Assembly (NCBI GenBank): GCA_018000995.1
Contig: JAGNIU010000003.1
Coordinates: forward strand, 62,001-126,000
Origin: Bacteroidia bacterium
Lineage (GTDB): Bacteria > Bacteroidota > Bacteroidia > B-17B0 > Aurantibacillaceae
Direction: 5' to 3'
Length of the DNA: 64,000 nt
Positions 1 to 9,356 of the stretch are shown here, one piece after another. Both the position numbers and the translations under genes were made by a program. Within the stretch, counting starts at the first letter, position 1, and every line of letters begins with the position of its first letter. Below the pieces are notes generated by a model. The model was not told the DNA's origin. It did not search any database and saw nothing but the letters and a program-made list of their open reading frames with translations.

Positions 1-542
1 GATTTGGTTAAACTATCAAACACTAATTTTATATCCGAAAAAACTTTACTGTCTTTATAATATAAAAAATTAACATGCTGTTTATAAACTTTTATAGTAA
101 CCGGAGCATAACTTTCTTTCATTATATTTAACTGCTCCCTTAGGTACGTGGTATCCTTTTCATGTAATGAATCCAAATTTCTATTTCCTGTAATTTCGCC
201 TGATTCATCAGTTAATATTACAGGAACAGTTGTGTTATCTTGAATTACTTTTAAAGCGAAATCGTTAATCATGTCGCCGGCCGTTAATTGACGAGTTGCT
301 TCAGCGTAAAGCTCAACTTTTTTACGTTCCTCGAGTTTCATTTTAGTGAACAACTCGTTGGTGAATTTAATAAGCTTCGCTTTTTTCTGAACTGCCTTTG
401 CCCAAAGTTTTACTTTTGCTCTTTCTTCTTCAGCAATGCGTTTTACTAAACTTTGTGTGTACCACAACGAGGTGATTATAATTAGAATGGCGACTACGGA
501 TAGCACCCATTTCCAGCGTTGTTTTTTGGTGTAAATGTTCAT
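1..542 (-). CDS. Sensor histidine kinase, N-terminal part (runs off the window)
   Basis: The reading frame opens at an ATG at 542-540 and stays open to base 1, giving about 180 residues. It begins MNIYTKKQRWKWVLSVV, followed by one hydrophobic segment (roughly residues 12-28) and a long charged helix rich in Lys and Glu (VKRIAEEERAKVKLWAKAV). An extracytoplasmic or sensor-like region follows, with the phrase PVILTDESGEITGNRNLD. This opening is typical of Bacteroidota membrane sensor histidine kinases, in which a HAMP-less coiled coil and the HisKA/HATPase domains lie further downstream. Those catalytic domains would be outside the window, so the kinase call rests on resemblance of the N-terminus only. 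A protein with the same sensor half but another output domain cannot be excluded. Confidence 0.6.
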   Translation of the reverse strand, partial: MNIYTKKQRWKWVLSVVAILIIITSLWYTQSLVKRIAEEERAKVKLWAKAVQKKAKLIKFTNELFTKMKLEERKKVELYAEATRQLTAGDMINDFALKVIQDNTTVPVILTDESGEITGNRNLDSLHEKDTTYLREQLNIMKESYAPVTIKVYKQHVNFLYYKDSKVFSDIKLVFDSLTK

Positions 543-620
543 AGTTCGGCAAGCTCACTACTTGTTATATAAATGTACAGGCTTATTAATTAACGTACAA
601 ATCTAATATTTAGTATAAAC

Positions 621-647
621 AAAAAACCCTCCGTAGGGAGGGTTTTT
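621..647 (-). terminator. Intrinsic terminator of fabI
   Basis: A GC-rich stem CCCTCC (627-632) pairs with GGAGGG (637-642) around a four-base loop. It is flanked by an A-run at 621-626 and a T-run at 643-647. On the minus strand the A-run becomes the U-tract, and the hairpin starts a few bases after the fabI stop codon (653-651). The symmetric A/T runs could let it work in both directions, but no plus-strand gene ends here. Confidence 0.75.
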
Positions 648-650
648 AAA

Positions 651-1460
651 TTATTTCATTGCTTCCAATTGCTCCTGACTAACACCCGTAGTACTATAAC
701 CACCGTCGTGGAATAAATTCTGCATGGTTACCATTTTGGTTAAATCTGAGAATAAGCTCACGCAGAAATTAGCGCAATCATCAGCACTTGCATTTCCTAA
801 TGGAGATTGTAATTGAGCGAAATCATAAAACTCGCTAAAGCCTTTAATACCACCACCCGCACTTGTTTTAGTTGGTGATTGTGATACAGTATTAATACGA
901 ACTTTTTTATGTTTACCATAGTGGTAACCGAAAGTACGGGAGATGCTTTCTAACATTGCTTTAATATCAGCCATATCAGTATAAAAAGGATAAGTACGTT
1001 GTGCGCCAATATAAGTTAATGCAACAACGGAGGCATGTTCGTTAAGCGCATCCATTTTGTAAGCAGTCGCTAACATTTTATGTAATGATAAAGCAGAAAC
1101 ATCAATCCCTTTATTATAAAAATCGTAATTCAATTCAGTATAAGGAATGTTTTTGCGGATGTTCACACTCATACCGATAGAGTGGAGGATAAAATCAATT
1201 TTCCCGCCTAAAGCATCCATACTTTCAGTATATAATTTGGTGATATCCTCAACGCTAGTAGCATCAGCAGGAATGATTTTCGCCCCTGTTTCGTCAGCTA
1301 ATTTTTTAATTTCACCTAAACGCATGGCTATTGGTGCGTTGGTTAAAGTAAAGGTTGCACCTTCCTGGTGACAACGTTGTGCTACTTTCCAGGCAATAGA
1401 ATTTTCATCTAATGCACCTGTAATAATTCCGCGTTTTCCTTTTAATAAATTGTAAGCCAT
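651..1460 (-). CDS. fabI: Enoyl-[acyl-carrier-protein] reductase (NADH), FabI type
   Basis: This 269-residue short-chain dehydrogenase catalyses the last reduction of each fatty-acid elongation cycle, turning trans-2-enoyl-ACP into acyl-ACP with NADH. The N-terminal nucleotide-binding loop reads GIITGALDENSIAW, the FabI version of the Rossmann glycine motif. The catalytic signature aligns exactly with E. coli FabI spacing: Tyr150, Tyr160, Met163 and Lys167 (YIGAQRTYPFYTDMADIK). The C-terminal half contains the usual NTVSQSPTKTSAG segment preceding the substrate-binding loop. Length matches the family (about 260-270). A TATATTTG -7 element lies 19 bases upstream and a strong terminator follows, so it is probably transcribed on its own although recN lies just upstream on the same strand. 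Confidence 0.93.
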   Translation of the reverse strand: MAYNLLKGKRGIITGALDENSIAWKVAQRCHQEGATFTLTNAPIAMRLGEIKKLADETGAKIIPADATSVEDITKLYTESMDALGGKIDFILHSIGMSVNIRKNIPYTELNYDFYNKGIDVSALSLHKMLATAYKMDALNEHASVVALTYIGAQRTYPFYTDMADIKAMLESISRTFGYHYGKHKKVRINTVSQSPTKTSAGGGIKGFSEFYDFAQLQSPLGNASADDCANFCVSLFSDLTKMVTMQNLFHDGGYSTTGVSQEQLEAMK

Positions 1461-1479
1461 AGTTAGTTTTTTAGTGATA

Positions 1480-1487
1480 CAAATATA
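1480..1487 (-). promoter_or_regulatory. Putative -7 promoter element of fabI (TATATTTG)
   Basis: The minus strand reads TATATTTG, an exact match to the Bacteroidota primary-sigma consensus TAnnTTTG, with about 19 bases between it and the fabI ATG. No clear -33 TTTG lies about 20 bases upstream. It sits in the 39-base gap after recN, which argues for an independent fabI promoter. Confidence 0.5.
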
Positions 1488-1499
1488 AGGTTTATTAAT

Positions 1500-3158
1500 T
1501 TAATTTTGGTTGAGTAAATCCTTAGCGTTTTTAATAGCTGAAGCGCTTGGATTTCCTGTACTTAACATCTTTGCAATTTCCACAACACGCTCATCTTTAT
1601 TTAATTCTTTAATATGAGAAATGGTTTTCGCACTCTCGTCGTTCTTGTAAACAAATAAATGAAATTTTCCTTTGCTTGCAATTTGTGGTAAATGGGTTAT
1701 GCTTATCACTTGCATTTTTTCACTCATGCGTAATAAAATGTGTCCGATTTTATCAGCGACATCTCCGCTAACGCCTGTATCAATCTCATCAAAAATAATA
1801 GTCGGCAATGCTTTTTTACTTGCCATGATAGATTTTATACTGAGCATTAAACGCGATAATTCCCCACCTGAAGCAACTTTATGCAATTGTTTAAAATCGC
1901 CGCCCTTATTAGCTGAGAATAAAAACTGAATGCTGTCAAAACCACTATTGCCAAATTCAGGAAGTGTTTCTAATTCAATTTTGAAATTGGCATTGGGCAT
2001 TGATAAATCATTGAGAATACTTTTAATTTCTTTCTCGAATGTTGGAATCCCAGCCTTGCGTTTCTTGCTTAAATCGGTTGCTAATTGAACAACGTCTTTT
2101 TGTATAGAAGCAATTTCTTTTTTTACTTTTTCAATTTCGTTTTCTAAAGAACCAAATTGTTGAAGTTTTTCCTCAATATTTTGTTTGATAGAAATTAATT
2201 CTTCCTCACTTTTTGCATTATGTTTTTTAAAGAGGCGGTTTAATTTATCGAGTTTGGAATTTATCTCCTCTAATTTATTCTGATCAAACACCACATTACT
2301 TTCTGTATCTTCTAAATCGCTCGCTAATTCTTTTAACTCGATATATAGTGAATTCGCTCTTTCCCCCAATGATTTGTAAGTCTCTCCAAACTTCACTAAC
2401 GACTGCAATTGTTGTTTTACAGTTGCTAATCCAGATAGTAAATTAACTTCACCATCTGAAATAGTATTGGCTGATTTTAATAAATTCGATTTTATGAATT
2501 CAGCATTTTCAAGAGAAGCGCTTTCTTCTTCCAAAGTTTTTGCATCACCGGGATTAATGGTAATTTCTTCTAGCTCATTAAATAAAAACTGATAATAGTC
2601 TAAATCTTTTTTTGCTTGTAATTCCTGTTCTTCTAATTCAGCTAAAATTTTCTTCTTCTGATTATAAGTTTGAAATTGTTTTTTGTATTGGGAAACCAGT
2701 GTTTGAGTAGAAGCCACGGAGTCAATCACATCAAACTGAAACGAACTTTGATTTAACATTAAGGTTTCGTGTTGCGAATGAATATCTACTAATTTCTCAC
2801 CCAACTGTTTTAAGATCGTCAAAACAACAGGCGAATCATTTATAAAGGCTCTCGATTTCCCTTCAGGATTTATTTCTCTTCTTAAAATAGTTGTGGTTTC
2901 AAAATCTATTTCATTCGCTTTAAAAAACTCTTCCAAATTGTAATTTCCCAGAAAAAATTCAGCCTCTACAATACATTTTTTGGTTTTATCCTGTAAAACA
3001 CCTACGTCGGCACGTGATCCTAAAACCAGTGATAAAGCCTCTAAAAAAATAGATTTTCCGGCCCCGGTTTCGCCTGTTACAACACATAAATTAACAGGAA
3101 AATTAACCTTAACCCCTTCTATAAGGGCAAAATTACTGATATGAAGGCGCTTTAGCAT
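1500..3158 (-). CDS. recN: DNA repair protein RecN (SMC-like ATPase)
   Basis: RecN is a cohesin-like ATPase of double-strand-break repair that acts with RecA at broken ends. The 552-residue protein has the expected order. It starts MLKRLHISNFALIEGVKVNF with a Walker A GETGAGKS at residues 29-36, then a long coiled-coil middle with many Glu/Lys heptads. Near the C-terminus come the ABC signature ASGGELSRLML and the Walker B/D-loop PTIIFDEIDTGVSG. A RecN-typical ITHLPQIAS switch segment follows. Length is normal for the family. The start lies 176 bases from the sigma factor start on the other strand, so the two genes are divergent and their promoters must lie in that gap. fabI follows after 39 bases. 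Confidence 0.95.
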   Translation of the reverse strand: MLKRLHISNFALIEGVKVNFPVNLCVVTGETGAGKSIFLEALSLVLGSRADVGVLQDKTKKCIVEAEFFLGNYNLEEFFKANEIDFETTTILRREINPEGKSRAFINDSPVVLTILKQLGEKLVDIHSQHETLMLNQSSFQFDVIDSVASTQTLVSQYKKQFQTYNQKKKILAELEEQELQAKKDLDYYQFLFNELEEITINPGDAKTLEEESASLENAEFIKSNLLKSANTISDGEVNLLSGLATVKQQLQSLVKFGETYKSLGERANSLYIELKELASDLEDTESNVVFDQNKLEEINSKLDKLNRLFKKHNAKSEEELISIKQNIEEKLQQFGSLENEIEKVKKEIASIQKDVVQLATDLSKKRKAGIPTFEKEIKSILNDLSMPNANFKIELETLPEFGNSGFDSIQFLFSANKGGDFKQLHKVASGGELSRLMLSIKSIMASKKALPTIIFDEIDTGVSGDVADKIGHILLRMSEKMQVISITHLPQIASKGKFHLFVYKNDESAKTISHIKELNKDERVVEIAKMLSTGNPSASAIKNAKDLLNQN

Positions 3159-3334
3159 AAAGGGCTAATTTCAGAAAAATTAGGGGTTAAAAGAAGCCTT
3201 AATTTTCAACATCTTTCACTCATTAAAAGGGTTTATTCACTCAATTGGCAATTATTGTGGAAAAAGTGCCCCTTATAAATGTAACCGTACCGCACTTTTC
3301 ACGTAATAAACATATAACCAATACTGAAACTGCT

Positions 3335-4201
3335 ATGCGCCAACTGAAGATAACCAAACAAATTACAAACCGTGAGACGGCCTCCTTAGATATGTACTTA
3401 CAAGATATTGGCAGGGTTGAATTGATTACGGCCGATGAAGAAGTGGAGTTGGCAAGAAAAATCAGAGCCGGCGATCAACGTGCATTAGATAAATTAGTGA
3501 AATCGAATTTACGTTTTGTGGTTTCGGTTTCTAAGCAATACCAAAACCAAGGTTTAAGTTTGCCTGATTTAATTAATGAAGGAAATTTAGGTTTAATAAA
3601 AGCAGCACAACGTTTTGATGAAACGCGCGGTTTTAAATTTATTTCTTACGCTGTGTGGTGGATTCGCCAAAGTATTTTGCAAGCATTAGCAGAGCAAAGT
3701 CGTATTGTGCGTTTGCCCTTAAATAAAATTGGTGCCATCAATAAAATAAATAAAGCATTCTCGAAATTAGAACAACACCTAGAGCGTGAGCCCAGTTTTG
3801 ATGAAGTAGCAGATGCTTTAGATATGTTGCCGGGTGATATTATGGACACCATGAAAAACAACAGTCGACATATGAGTATGGATGCTCCTTTAGGAACCGG
3901 TGAAGATGGTGGTAACATGTACGATTTAATGGAAAACCCTTCTGTGATTAGTCCGGATAAAGAATTAATAAGTGATAGTTTACGTCAGGAAATAGAACGC
4001 TCCCTTTCAACTTTAACGGGTCGAGAAGCAGATGTTGTTCGTTTGTATTTCGGATTAAGTGGAGGCCACGCTCATTCGTTAGAAGAGATTGGCGAAAAGT
4101 TTGATTTAACCCGAGAGCGTGTGCGTCAAATAAAAGAAAAAGCGGTGCGCCGTTTAAAACATGGTTCCCGAAGTAAATTATTGAAATCTTATTTGGGTTA
4201 G
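3335..4201 (+). CDS. rpoD: Primary RNA polymerase sigma factor (RpoD/SigA, short Bacteroidota form)
   Basis: This is the housekeeping sigma factor, directing core RNA polymerase to TAnnTTTG/TTTG promoters. I start it at the ATG at 3335 because [26 protein letters not shown] is the standard start in this phylum. The frame extends upstream to a TTG at 3245, but those 30 residues look like untranslated leader. The 288-residue product lacks the large region 1.1 and non-conserved region of proteobacterial RpoD. Region 2 carries [29 protein letters not shown] and [15 protein letters not shown]. Region 3 carries RIVRLPLNK. Region 4 holds the helix-turn-helix [27 protein letters not shown]. It is divergent from recN. 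Confidence 0.95.
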   Translation: MRQLKITKQITNRETASLDMYLQDIGRVELITADEEVELARKIRAGDQRALDKLVKSNLRFVVSVSKQYQNQGLSLPDLINEGNLGLIKAAQRFDETRGFKFISYAVWWIRQSILQALAEQSRIVRLPLNKIGAINKINKAFSKLEQHLEREPSFDEVADALDMLPGDIMDTMKNNSRHMSMDAPLGTGEDGGNMYDLMENPSVISPDKELISDSLRQEIERSLSTLTGREADVVRLYFGLSGGHAHSLEEIGEKFDLTRERVRQIKEKAVRRLKHGSRSKLLKSYLG

Positions 4202-4262
4202 TTGCAACCTTATTTGTTTTTCCCAATCTAAACCCTTAATTTTAAGTAAATAAACTTGAAAC

Positions 4263-5975
4263 ATGAAGGGATTACTCTCATTATTATTTTTATCAATAAA
4301 TTTCAGCTTATTATCGCAAATGTATTTACCAGTTTGGCATAAACAATGGACAAACAGTACAGCAATAAATAACAGCTACGAAATAGATAATAAAGGTAAT
4401 CATGTTTTTTTGGCTGATTTACAAGGGGTATACGATTTTGATCCAAGTCCCTCTACATATTCTTTTAGTACATCTGGAAGTATTAAAAATGGCGTAATCT
4501 ATAAATTGGATAGTATTGGCAACTTTATTTGGGCTTTAAAATTCACAAGTACTAATGATTGTTATGTTAGGGATTTGAACGTTGATGATAATGATAATTA
4601 TTATTTTATATTAACTTATAAGGGCACGGTTGATGTTGATCCAGGTCTTGGAATTGTTAATATAACCAAAGTAAGCAACACAGCAGGTACAGAAGATGCT
4701 ATAGTTAAGATAAGCAAAAATGGAAATTACGCTTGGCATATTCGTTTATCAAATAATTCCTATTGTATGTACATAAAAAAATTAGGTATTGATAACAGTA
4801 ATAAATTATTAATTAATGCATTTACGGATGGAACAATCGATCTTGATTTAAGCGCTTCAACTTACACAGTCCCAGTTGGGAATTTTTTAGCAAGATATGA
4901 CACATTAGCAAATTTTTATCTTGGAAAATCATTAGGCATTTCACCTACATCTCCTCAACTAGGCAACTTTAATTTTGATGGTGATAATAATATAGTTTTT
5001 TTAGGAGGATATACAAATTCTTCGGTTGACTACGACCTGGGTCCGGCTACATCGACTTTGAGTGTACTTGGAACGAATAGTAATTATTTTGTCTTGAAAA
5101 CTGATTCAGCTTTTAATTATCAATGGGTAAACGCTTTTCATTCCTCAAGTTCAGTTAGCGATACTAAAGTCTTGATCGATTCCTTAAAAAATACTTTTAT
5201 CTGTGGTGCAACATCAAGTTATACGTTTTATCCGCAATACAATAATACTACATCAGTTTATTCAACGGGAACCAATTCCTTTAAGGTCTTTTGTATCAAA
5301 TATAATAGTAGTGGTTTGTATGATAAAGATTTATTTTTAGTAAAACCAAGACCCTTTCAGTTTGATTTAGATAGGTTTGGAAATTTTTATTTTACCGGGT
5401 GGTTGGATGCTTCGACAGTAGACTTCGATATTGGTCCATCAGTATTTAATTTAACAGGGAAAATTCAGTCTGATGCTTTGATGGTTACTTACGACAACAA
5501 CTTCAATTTAAGATCTGGATATGTTTACACAAACATAGGTAGTTTGGATTATTTTCAAAGTGGTTATTTTATTAAAGGCAGAGGTAACTATATTTATCTC
5601 GTAACAAATCAATTAATGAATGTTGATTATGCCCCCAGTGCGTCATCCTATCTAGTTAATACAGGAACAGCTTCAGGATATGTATTAATAAAGTTTAACA
5701 ATGGCATTTCTACAAATCTTGAATCAAACTTTACTAACAAGAAATTTGAGTGTTACCCAAATCCAAACAACGGTTCTTTTGTTTTTAAAATTGATGATGA
5801 AATTAAAGATGGTGAATTGGTAATAATAAATTCACTTGGACAAGAAGTTCATAAACAAAGAATATACAAAGGCAATAATAATATTAACCAAGAAGAATTT
5901 TCAACCGGACTATATCATTACACTTTGCTGCAAAACAAAAATAAAATTGGAACAGGAAAATTTGTTATTCAGTAG
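4263..5975 (+). CDS. Secreted SBBP-type beta-propeller protein with T9SS type A sorting domain
   Basis: The 570-residue protein has a signal peptide (MKGLLSLLFLSINFSLLSQ) and then repeated blades of about 70-80 residues marked by an acidic turn motif: DFDPSPS, DVDPGLG, DLDLSAS, DYDLGPA, DFDIGPS and DYAPSAS, each followed by a short beta strand. Such SBBP-like repeats build extracellular beta-propellers, and the D-x-D-x-x-P turns look suited to metal binding, which is my inference. The last 75 residues are a T9SS type A sorting domain: FECYPNPNNGSFVFKI, then LVIINSLGQEV, then FSTGLYHYTLLQ and a terminal GKFVIQ. The product should cross the outer membrane by the T9SS and be released or anchored at the surface. 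The binding partner is unknown. Confidence 0.8.
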   Translation: MKGLLSLLFLSINFSLLSQMYLPVWHKQWTNSTAINNSYEIDNKGNHVFLADLQGVYDFDPSPSTYSFSTSGSIKNGVIYKLDSIGNFIWALKFTSTNDCYVRDLNVDDNDNYYFILTYKGTVDVDPGLGIVNITKVSNTAGTEDAIVKISKNGNYAWHIRLSNNSYCMYIKKLGIDNSNKLLINAFTDGTIDLDLSASTYTVPVGNFLARYDTLANFYLGKSLGISPTSPQLGNFNFDGDNNIVFLGGYTNSSVDYDLGPATSTLSVLGTNSNYFVLKTDSAFNYQWVNAFHSSSSVSDTKVLIDSLKNTFICGATSSYTFYPQYNNTTSVYSTGTNSFKVFCIKYNSSGLYDKDLFLVKPRPFQFDLDRFGNFYFTGWLDASTVDFDIGPSVFNLTGKIQSDALMVTYDNNFNLRSGYVYTNIGSLDYFQSGYFIKGRGNYIYLVTNQLMNVDYAPSASSYLVNTGTASGYVLIKFNNGISTNLESNFTNKKFECYPNPNNGSFVFKIDDEIKDGELVIINSLGQEVHKQRIYKGNNNINQEEFSTGLYHYTLLQNKNKIGTGKFVIQ

Positions 5976-6005
5976 CGAGACTCTTAGTGCCATTTACTTT
6001 TAGTT

Positions 6006-7532
6006 TTGAGAAAAAATGCTACATTAGCCTTCGTGTTAACGAGGGCTTTTTTATTTATATTCATTCTGTTTTCTCTAGCTCTTAAAAGCCAGGATGCCTA
6101 CATTGATTCGCTTAAGCTTCTTCTTAAAAAAGCTAAAAACGACACCATACGATGTCAATATTTAAGTTTGTTGGCCGAATATGGTTCGGATGAAGAATGG
6201 CATTTATATAATGATACGCTATACACTTTATCCGAAAAGCGTTTAAAAACAAGCAAAGCATCAAGTCACCTTCAGGCCACTTATCTTTATTATAATGCGT
6301 TAGCGTTGAATAATAAGGGTTATTTCGAAGATCATAAAGGAAATCAAAGAGAAGCTTTAGATTATTACAAAAGGTCAATAAAAATCCGTGAAGATATTAA
6401 TGATAAAAAGGGATTAGCAGCTTCACTCAATAATATTGGTTACATCTATAAAATGCAAGGAAATATTCCGCTTGCCATTGATTGTTACAATAAGAGTATA
6501 AGGCTACAAGAACAAAATAGAAATGCAAAGAACGAGATAGTAGATAAGAAAGGTCTGGCCTATTCTTATAGTAACCTCGGCGTAATATATAAGGATAATG
6601 GTGATCCGGAAAGAGCACTTGTTTTGTACAATAAAAGTTTAAAATTAAGGGAGGAAATAAATGATAAGTTAGGCATGGGCCACTCGCTAAATAACATTGG
6701 TTTCATTTTTCAGCAATCAGGTAAGCTCGATAAAGCCCTGGAATATTTTGAGAAAGCTTTAAAACTGAGAGAAGAAACGGGATATAAAAATGATATTGCT
6801 AATTCATTACACAATGTAGCTTTTACCTACGAAAAAAAAGGTGAACATGAAAAAGCACTTCAATATTACACGCGTTGCATTACGTTACAAGAAACAGTAA
6901 ATGATAAATACGGACTTAGCTATTCGTATAATAATTTAGCAGCAATTTATTTACAAAACGGAAAGATTAGCGAGGCGCTTAACTATTCTTTAAAAGGTGT
7001 TAAGCTGGCTAAAGAACTTGGTAATCCCGGAAGTATTAGTCATGGTGCTAAGATTTTAAGTCGGATTTACAAGGCGAAAGGAAATTCGCGCGAAGCTTTA
7101 GAGATTTATAAATTATATGTAACCATGCACGATAGTGTGAACAATGAGAACAACCGTAAAGCAAGTGTTAAGTCACAGTTAAAGTATGAGTATGAGAAAA
7201 AAGCAGCAGCCGATTCAGTTCGTGTAGCCGAGGAAAGAAAAGTGGTGGATGCTCAATTGAAACAAGAAAAAACACAACGATATACCTTATCAGGCGGTTT
7301 GATATTAGTAGTTTTATTTGCATTGTTTATGGTGAACCGCTTCAGAGTAACTAACAAACAGAAAAAAATAATTGAGCAACAAAAACGAATTGTTGAGCAA
7401 CAAAAAGAAAGTGTAGAAGAAAAGCAAAAAGAAGTTTTGGATTCTATTCATTACGCTAAACGGATTCAATTGTCATTACTTCCGCAGGAAAAATACATAG
7501 AGAAAATTTTGAAAAATAGATTTGTAAAGTGA
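6006..7532 (+). CDS. TPR protein with membrane anchor and YAKRIQ tail, lacking an output domain (copy A)
   Basis: The frame starts at a TTG (6006); no in-frame ATG is better placed, and the next residues form a signal or anchor peptide ending LALKSQ. Six to seven TPR units follow (roughly residues 80-390), with repeated phrases such as SLNNIGYIYKMQGN and YNKSLKLREEINDKLG. A membrane segment (LILVVLFALFMVNRFRV, about residues 425-442) leads into a coiled coil rich in QQK and EEKQKE. The end, DSIHYAKRIQLSLLPQEKY, matches the linker that precedes SpoIIE/PP2C phosphatase domains in Bacteroidota proteins, but translation stops about 13 residues later. No phosphatase or kinase domain is present. 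It overlaps copy B by four bases (GTGA). Confidence 0.8.
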   Translation: MRKNATLAFVLTRAFLFIFILFSLALKSQDAYIDSLKLLLKKAKNDTIRCQYLSLLAEYGSDEEWHLYNDTLYTLSEKRLKTSKASSHLQATYLYYNALALNNKGYFEDHKGNQREALDYYKRSIKIREDINDKKGLAASLNNIGYIYKMQGNIPLAIDCYNKSIRLQEQNRNAKNEIVDKKGLAYSYSNLGVIYKDNGDPERALVLYNKSLKLREEINDKLGMGHSLNNIGFIFQQSGKLDKALEYFEKALKLREETGYKNDIANSLHNVAFTYEKKGEHEKALQYYTRCITLQETVNDKYGLSYSYNNLAAIYLQNGKISEALNYSLKGVKLAKELGNPGSISHGAKILSRIYKAKGNSREALEIYKLYVTMHDSVNNENNRKASVKSQLKYEYEKKAAADSVRVAEERKVVDAQLKQEKTQRYTLSGGLILVVLFALFMVNRFRVTNKQKKIIEQQKRIVEQQKESVEEKQKEVLDSIHYAKRIQLSLLPQEKYIEKILKNRFVK

Positions 7533-8884
7533 AGATTCGGTATCACATAAAAAAATCTAATATTGGCATACTATTCATGTTGTGTTTTTTTATGTCTGTA
7601 CTTTTAAAAGCACAAAGCAAAAAAATTGATTCTCTGTATAAAGTTTTTAATTCAGAGAAACAAGACACTGCAAAACTTCATGCGCTTAATTTAATTGCGG
7701 CTGAATGGGGCAAAGAAAATTTAGATTCTGCTATTCTTGTAGGGAAGAAAATGACAGAGGTGGCAGAGCGGATAGGAATAAAAAGAAAGATTGCTGAATC
7801 GTATTACGCTTACGGTATGGGTTATTTTTTGAAAGGCGACTATCCTACGGGCTTAAAACATTTTTTAAAAGCCCTTCATATAGCTGAAAAAAACAGCTCT
7901 GAAAGATTCAATGGACAAATACTTATTTCGGTGGGGAATTCGTTTATGATGCAGGGAGAATATGAAAAGTCGATAGAATATTACGAAAAAGCTTTTTTAG
8001 TATTTGAAAAAAATAATTTGAAAAGTGAAATGGCACGGGTTTATTCAAATATTGGTTTGGTTTATGCTTATCAGGCTAAACCGGACAAAGCCATTCCGTA
8101 TTTCAAAAAATCTCTTGAGTATAGAGAAGACTCGCCTAATGAAGCTGAAAAGGCAATGACCTATGATTTTATGGGCTTCGCTTACATTCATGGAAAGAAG
8201 TATGACGAGGCATTAAAATATTTAACTGCTTCGCTTGAAATTAACAGGAGGGTTGGAAGTCCCATTCGTGTACTTGATAATTTAAGAAACATGGGTGAAT
8301 GCCATATTAAATTAAAAAACTATGATTTGGCAGAAAAGGAATTATTGGAGTCGTTGAAAATCGCAAAAGATTTCGGTCATATTAATGGTGTTGAAGGAAA
8401 CAGTGTTTTGTTATATGAACTTTATGAGAACAAAAAGGATTTTACTAATGCTTTGATGTATTACGAAAGTTATATCAATTTACGCGATAGTATTTATAAT
8501 TTAGAAAACACCAAAAGCAGCTTACAACAGGAAATACAATTTGAGTATGACAAAAAAGTAGCAGCGGATTCTGTTCGAGTTGTTGAAGAAAAGAAAGTTT
8601 TTGTCGCAAAGTTGAAACAAGAAAAAACACAACGTTATGCTTTGTACGGCGGACTTAGTCTAGTAGGTTTGTTCGCTTTATTTATGGTGAATCGTTTTCG
8701 TGTAATTAACGCTCAGAAAAAAGTAATTGATTCGCAAAAGAAAATAGTGGAGGAGCAAAAAAATATTTTAGAAGAAAAACAAAAAGAAATTATGGACTCT
8801 ATTCATTATGCCAAACGAATTCAACTCTCACATTTACCAAGTGAAAAATATCTGGTGAATACCTTAAAACGATTGAGGAGTTAG
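7529..8884 (+). CDS. TPR protein with membrane anchor and YAKRIQ tail, lacking an output domain (copy B)
   Basis: The gene starts at GTG 7529, overlapping the stop of copy A, so the two are translationally coupled. The 451-residue product has an N-terminal hydrophobic segment (IGILFMLCFFMSVLLKAQ), about five TPR units (residues 85-320), a membrane helix (GLSLVGLFALFMVNRFRV) and a coiled coil ending EEKQKEIMDSIHYAKRIQ with only about 20 residues after it. The stretch from the pre-membrane helix to the end is much more similar to copy A than the TPR parts are. For example, KLKQEKTQRYALYGG here matches QLKQEKTQRYTLSGG in copy A. Like copy A it has no recognisable enzymatic domain. It converges on dtd with only two bases between the stop codons. 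Confidence 0.8.
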   Translation: MKIRYHIKKSNIGILFMLCFFMSVLLKAQSKKIDSLYKVFNSEKQDTAKLHALNLIAAEWGKENLDSAILVGKKMTEVAERIGIKRKIAESYYAYGMGYFLKGDYPTGLKHFLKALHIAEKNSSERFNGQILISVGNSFMMQGEYEKSIEYYEKAFLVFEKNNLKSEMARVYSNIGLVYAYQAKPDKAIPYFKKSLEYREDSPNEAEKAMTYDFMGFAYIHGKKYDEALKYLTASLEINRRVGSPIRVLDNLRNMGECHIKLKNYDLAEKELLESLKIAKDFGHINGVEGNSVLLYELYENKKDFTNALMYYESYINLRDSIYNLENTKSSLQQEIQFEYDKKVAADSVRVVEEKKVFVAKLKQEKTQRYALYGGLSLVGLFALFMVNRFRVINAQKKVIDSQKKIVEEQKNILEEKQKEIMDSIHYAKRIQLSHLPSEKYLVNTLKRLRS

Positions 8885-8886
8885 AT

Positions 8887-9339
8887 TTATTCTTTACTCT
8901 TACTATCAATAAAAATAGTTACCGGGCCATCATTAATTAATTCCACTTTCATATCCGCACCAAAAATTCCGGTTTTACATTCCTTACCTAATTCAAGATT
9001 TATTTTTTTAATAAAATTCTCGTAAAGTGGGATGGCTTTTTCAGGTCGTGCTGCTTTTATGAAAGAAGGTCGGTTTCCTTTTTGTGTAGAGGCGTGTAAT
9101 GTAAACTGACTAACAACTAAAAATTCACCATTAATTTCTTTCACGCTTAAATTCATTTTTCCCTCTGAATCTGAAAAAATGCGCATATTGGTTAGCTTTT
9201 GAACCAACCAATCTGAGTCTTTCTCATCATCAGCATCTTCTATACCAACTAAAACCATTAAGCCGCTGTTTATCGATGAAAAAACAGCATTTTCTATTGT
9301 TACAGAAGCACTTTTAACACGTTGAATAATGAGTCGCAT
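8887..9339 (-). CDS. dtd: D-aminoacyl-tRNA deacylase
   Basis: Dtd hydrolyses D-aminoacyl-tRNA (and Gly-tRNA(Ala)), recycling tRNA and protecting translation from D-amino acids in the cytoplasm. The 150-residue length is standard. The two family motifs are visible: SQFTL at residues 77-81 and NDGPVT at 136-141, where the Gly-cis-Pro dipeptide (138-139) gives chiral rejection. The N-terminus MRLIIQRVKSASVTI is also typical. The TonB-independent neighbourhood offers no further clue. It is convergent with copy B of the TPR pair and divergent from the lipoprotein gene at 9387. Confidence 0.95.
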   Translation of the reverse strand: MRLIIQRVKSASVTIENAVFSSINSGLMVLVGIEDADDEKDSDWLVQKLTNMRIFSDSEGKMNLSVKEINGEFLVVSQFTLHASTQKGNRPSFIKAARPEKAIPLYENFIKKINLELGKECKTGIFGADMKVELINDGPVTIFIDSKSKE

Positions 9340-9356
9340 AAGTGGAATTTATTGCT

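Noticed and set aside
543-600. Sequence GTTCGGCAAGCTCAC near the histidine kinase start as part of a dispersed repeat
   Set aside because: Only one copy was seen in the window and it has no palindromic partner, so it cannot be supported.
3245-3334. Possible N-terminal extension of the sigma factor from a TTG
   Set aside because: The family start MRQLKITK is at 3335 and the extension has no similarity to region 1 of sigma factors.
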